Positions 61,634-64,000 of a DNA stretch of 64,000 bases are shown here, one piece after another. The position numbers were made by a program, and so were the translations under genes. The notes below the pieces were generated by a model. The model ran no database searches and was not told the DNA's origin. It was given only the letters and a program-made list of their open reading frames with translations. Source of the stretch: Papaver somniferum (taxonomy: Eukaryota > Streptophyta > Magnoliopsida > Ranunculales > Papaveraceae). Positions within the stretch are counted from its first letter, which is position 1, and each line of letters begins with the position of its first letter. The DNA is taken from positions 152,820,920 through 152,884,919 of the forward strand of contig NC_039358.1 of assembly GCF_003573695.1 (NCBI RefSeq). The letters are read 5' to 3'.

Positions 61634-62064
61634 ATGGGGATAAAAAGGGAGGGAAGAATTGATCGTCAACGTTGGAAGAGATATGGAAGTGCGATTAAGA
61701 GTGAGTCAAAAAGATCAAAAATTGGTTATGAGTATTATGTGGAAGAGATATATTCAAGTGAGGAAGATTCAGATGTTGCTGAGAAAAAAAAATGGCAAAG
61801 TATCATGAGGATAAACTTTATAAGAGATATTAAAATGAGAAGTTAAATCTTGCAATCTTCGCCAGGACCATGCAAGAAGGTGAGGAGACAGAGGATGAAT
61901 ATGAAGAGTTATTGGAGAAAGAGACTGGTGAAGATACTGAAGGCACAGAAAGTGATTCTGATAGGTCGGAAAGTTCTGGATATGGAACTCCTGCTTCATC
62001 TGGGAGTGATTATAGTGCATGGTATGAAGAGGAAGACCGAGGAAGCTATGATGAAGAGGATTAG
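61634..62064 (+). pseudogene. decayed gene for an acidic protein, unknown
   Basis: I do not recognise the family. An ATG at 61634 opens MGIKREGRIDRQRWKRYGS, a basic region followed by YEYYVEEIYSSEEDSDVAEK. At a run of nine A bases (61784-61792) the reading should shift frame to continue as MAKYHEDKLYKRY, where a stop occurs, then the acidic C-terminus EGEETEDEYEELLEKETGED to GSYDEED and TAG at 62062-62064. A frameshift and one stop make this copy nonfunctional unless splicing removes them. It begins 11 bp after the Copia LTR, so the element may have replaced its promoter or upstream exons. The 3' part to about 62540 resembles a 3' UTR. Confidence 0.4.
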
Positions 62065-62566
62065 GAAAATCCTCTTTTGGGGTAACAAGGCTTTATATTT
62101 TGAAAAAAGCTTGAAGATGGTTAACAAGTTCCTTTTAAATAGATTATGTTGGTACTTGCTTCTGGTCTTATGAATTTTGCTGCTAGGAATGGCTATCTTC
62201 TTGTTGTTTGTTCTATTTTAGTTTTATTTCTTACTGTTTTTCTTTTCAGATTTTGTTGTGAATGCGAAGGAATAATGGTAATAAGGTAGTGATGTTTGGT
62301 GGCGACTTTTGGTGATGATGGGTTTGAAAGTTTATAACTTGTGTAATCATGTAAGCCTGAAAATCTCTGCGACAGTTAACAAGAGATTTCATGTGGGTGT
62401 GAATCTGTATGGTGTTAGTACTTTTGCTTTTAGCTTGGGAATGTTTATAGTAATGAACTCCTGTTGATATTCTTGTTCTTTTAATGTCTTGATTGGTAAT
62501 TTTATTGAGCAGACTTGCAATAGCTAAGAACACATTTGAATGTAGAAGAAAGAAAATTGATGATTA

Positions 62567-62827
62567 CTCCCTCTGTACCACAGATATAGGCGGAAAATGC
62601 AAAATCTCTTAGATTAAGATTTTTTTTGGTTTCATAAATATCCATTTTCTTTTCTGTTTTGCCTTTATCATATTTTCAATGCTAAAAACATTATTTTAGT
62701 TGTGGTGAACCAATGTATATTAAATAAAGGTAATATGTGCAAAAATTCATCTTGAAATTGAAGTTCCGCCTATCTAATGGGACAACCAAAATCTAAAAAC
62801 CCGTCTATATATGTTGTACAGAGGGAG
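62567..62827. mobile_element. Stowaway-like MITE, copy 1
   Basis: Ends CTCCCTCTGTACCACAGATA and its inverted match ending GTACAGAGGGAG, flanked by TA on both sides. 261 bp, noncoding, with AT-rich interior. Confidence 0.88.
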
Positions 62828-62936
62828 TAAAAAACAAAAATAACTGAAATTGATGATGTTTTGGTACGAGAGTGATGAACACATATTTGCTTCATTACCA
62901 ATGAATATGTTATCGCTTCTAACGCGTAAGGTGATA

Positions 62937-63195
62937 CTCCCTCCGTACCACATATATAGGCGGAGGGACCAATTCTCTTAGATTAAGAAAATTACCTTGA
63001 ATTCATCATTTTACCTTGAATTCATAATTTTTCATGTTTTTTCTTGTTTTACCCTTTGTCTTATTACTAACACAATTTTCTACGTACAATAAATAAGGGT
63101 ATTTATGAAAAAGTTCATCTTTAAAATAAGATTCTGCCTATCTATTGGTATAAAGAAAATTCAAAATTCCATATATATAATAGGTACGGAGGAAG
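62937..63195. mobile_element. Stowaway-like MITE, copy 2
   Basis: Ends CTCCCTCCGTACCACATATA and its inverted match GTACGGAGGAAG, flanked by TA. 259 bp. It shares 'ataggcgga', 'ctcttagattaaga' and 'ctgcctatct' with copy 1, so it is the same family at 110 bp distance. Confidence 0.88.
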
Positions 63196-64000
63196 TATAT
63201 CAATTCATCTTTATACACGAGTGAAAGTTTACAATATTCATTCGGCATTAACTCCCACTATTTATAGCCTATGTATCAAGCACCTATTTATACCTTGTTT
63301 TGCTTAAAGTATTTTAGTCATGGATAATGAGCTGTGACCACAAATATAAAACGATATACTCGGACTACATAACCACTACATTCTACATACCATAGATTCA
63401 AACAGAAATTTATATCCCATGGAAGAAGCTTCATTTAGTGGGGAGGTACTATCTTTTCCCAAGTTATGTTAGGACCTATGGGTGAGCCTACAACTGACGG
63501 GCGCATCTAAAATGGTTAGTGTCTGCGTTAGACTAGTGCCCGAAACATGACTACAAGTCTACTGTACGATTCTCCCAGTTAGTACAATGCTGATGATGGA
63601 TTTTACTTGGGATGCACCAATCCAAAGACAATTGTTTTTTTGTTTTATATGTAAATTGGTACGCCCCAAATAAAATGATATCCTCGTTAGCAACCTTTCA
63701 TTAGTCCTGCTCCTTGATTACCTATGAAAACTTCACATCCGATGCACTTTCAAAAATCGTCTTAAACAAAAAACAAAAAACGCAATAAAATAAACAGGTT
63801 TAGTGGGAGAAACTGCAGAAGAGAAATGTAAGTTATTGCTAATTTGCTATACACGCGTAGCAAATATACTATTGGTCCCCGAAAAAATATCTTATGTGTA
63901 ATCCCCACATTCTTCCCCAACAACAAAAAATGACATAGGAATTTGTATCATTATAACAACAACAACACTGATCAAGAATACATTTGCAGCTTTCAAGCAA
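63196..64000. other. AT-rich stretch, no gene recognised
   Basis: No domain, element terminus or exon structure was recognised to the end of the window. Confidence 0.45.

Overview
This is plant nuclear DNA: AT-rich, almost free of genes, and built mostly from nested transposable elements around one clearly intact host gene. The gene has plant-type GT-AG introns and encodes a purple acid phosphatase of the PAP18 subfamily. The elements are plant Copia, Athila-type and Tat-type Gypsy, CACTA, hAT and Stowaway families. A dicot is likely. The Copia LTR family that dominates the right half recalls poppy (Papaver) repeats, but that is memory-based and weak.

Region 1-10.3 kb: AT-rich intergenic DNA with a minisatellite (768-1076), a Stowaway-like MITE whose interior is a tandem array (2074-2369), a Copia LTR fragment, two Gypsy 3'-end remnants and a clipped hAT terminus. 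A two-exon candidate gene of 188 aa (9643-10291, unknown function) lies just before a Copia element. Region 10.3-16 kb: a complete minus-strand Copia element (10326-15955) with near-identical 640-bp LTRs around a thoroughly decayed gag-pol. Region 16.5-18.8 kb: the five-exon purple acid phosphatase gene, minus strand, 434 aa, all seven metal ligands present.

Region 20-29 kb: a short Athila-type element without gag-pol (20047-24288), a Copia LTR with a piece of gag (24289-27455) and a LINE-type DUF4283 remnant. Region 29-61.6 kb is a Russian-doll nest. A Copia element (3' LTR at 31983-34216, gag and an extra small ORF at 34217-37417, no pol) has its 5' LTR cut into three pieces. One cut is a CACTA transposon (37540-52487, 3-bp TSD TAT), which itself contains a Tat-type Gypsy element (38083-46959, 5-bp TSD TAGAG). 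The other cut is a solo Copia LTR (52697-59554), which itself holds an hAT MITE (8-bp TSD) and a 3.4-kb Gypsy-like insertion. Beside the Copia 3' LTR, LTR pieces are arranged head to head as a 1.2-kb inverted repeat (29340-31955).

The most notable item is a six-exon, antisense, phase-consistent gene of about 761 codons in the Tat element (46132 down to 43433). It has a KKRKV-type nuclear signal and long coiled coils and carries only two in-frame stops, while RT, RNase H and integrase are gone. Region 61.6-64 kb: a decayed acidic-protein gene, two sibling Stowaway-like MITEs and plain AT-rich DNA.
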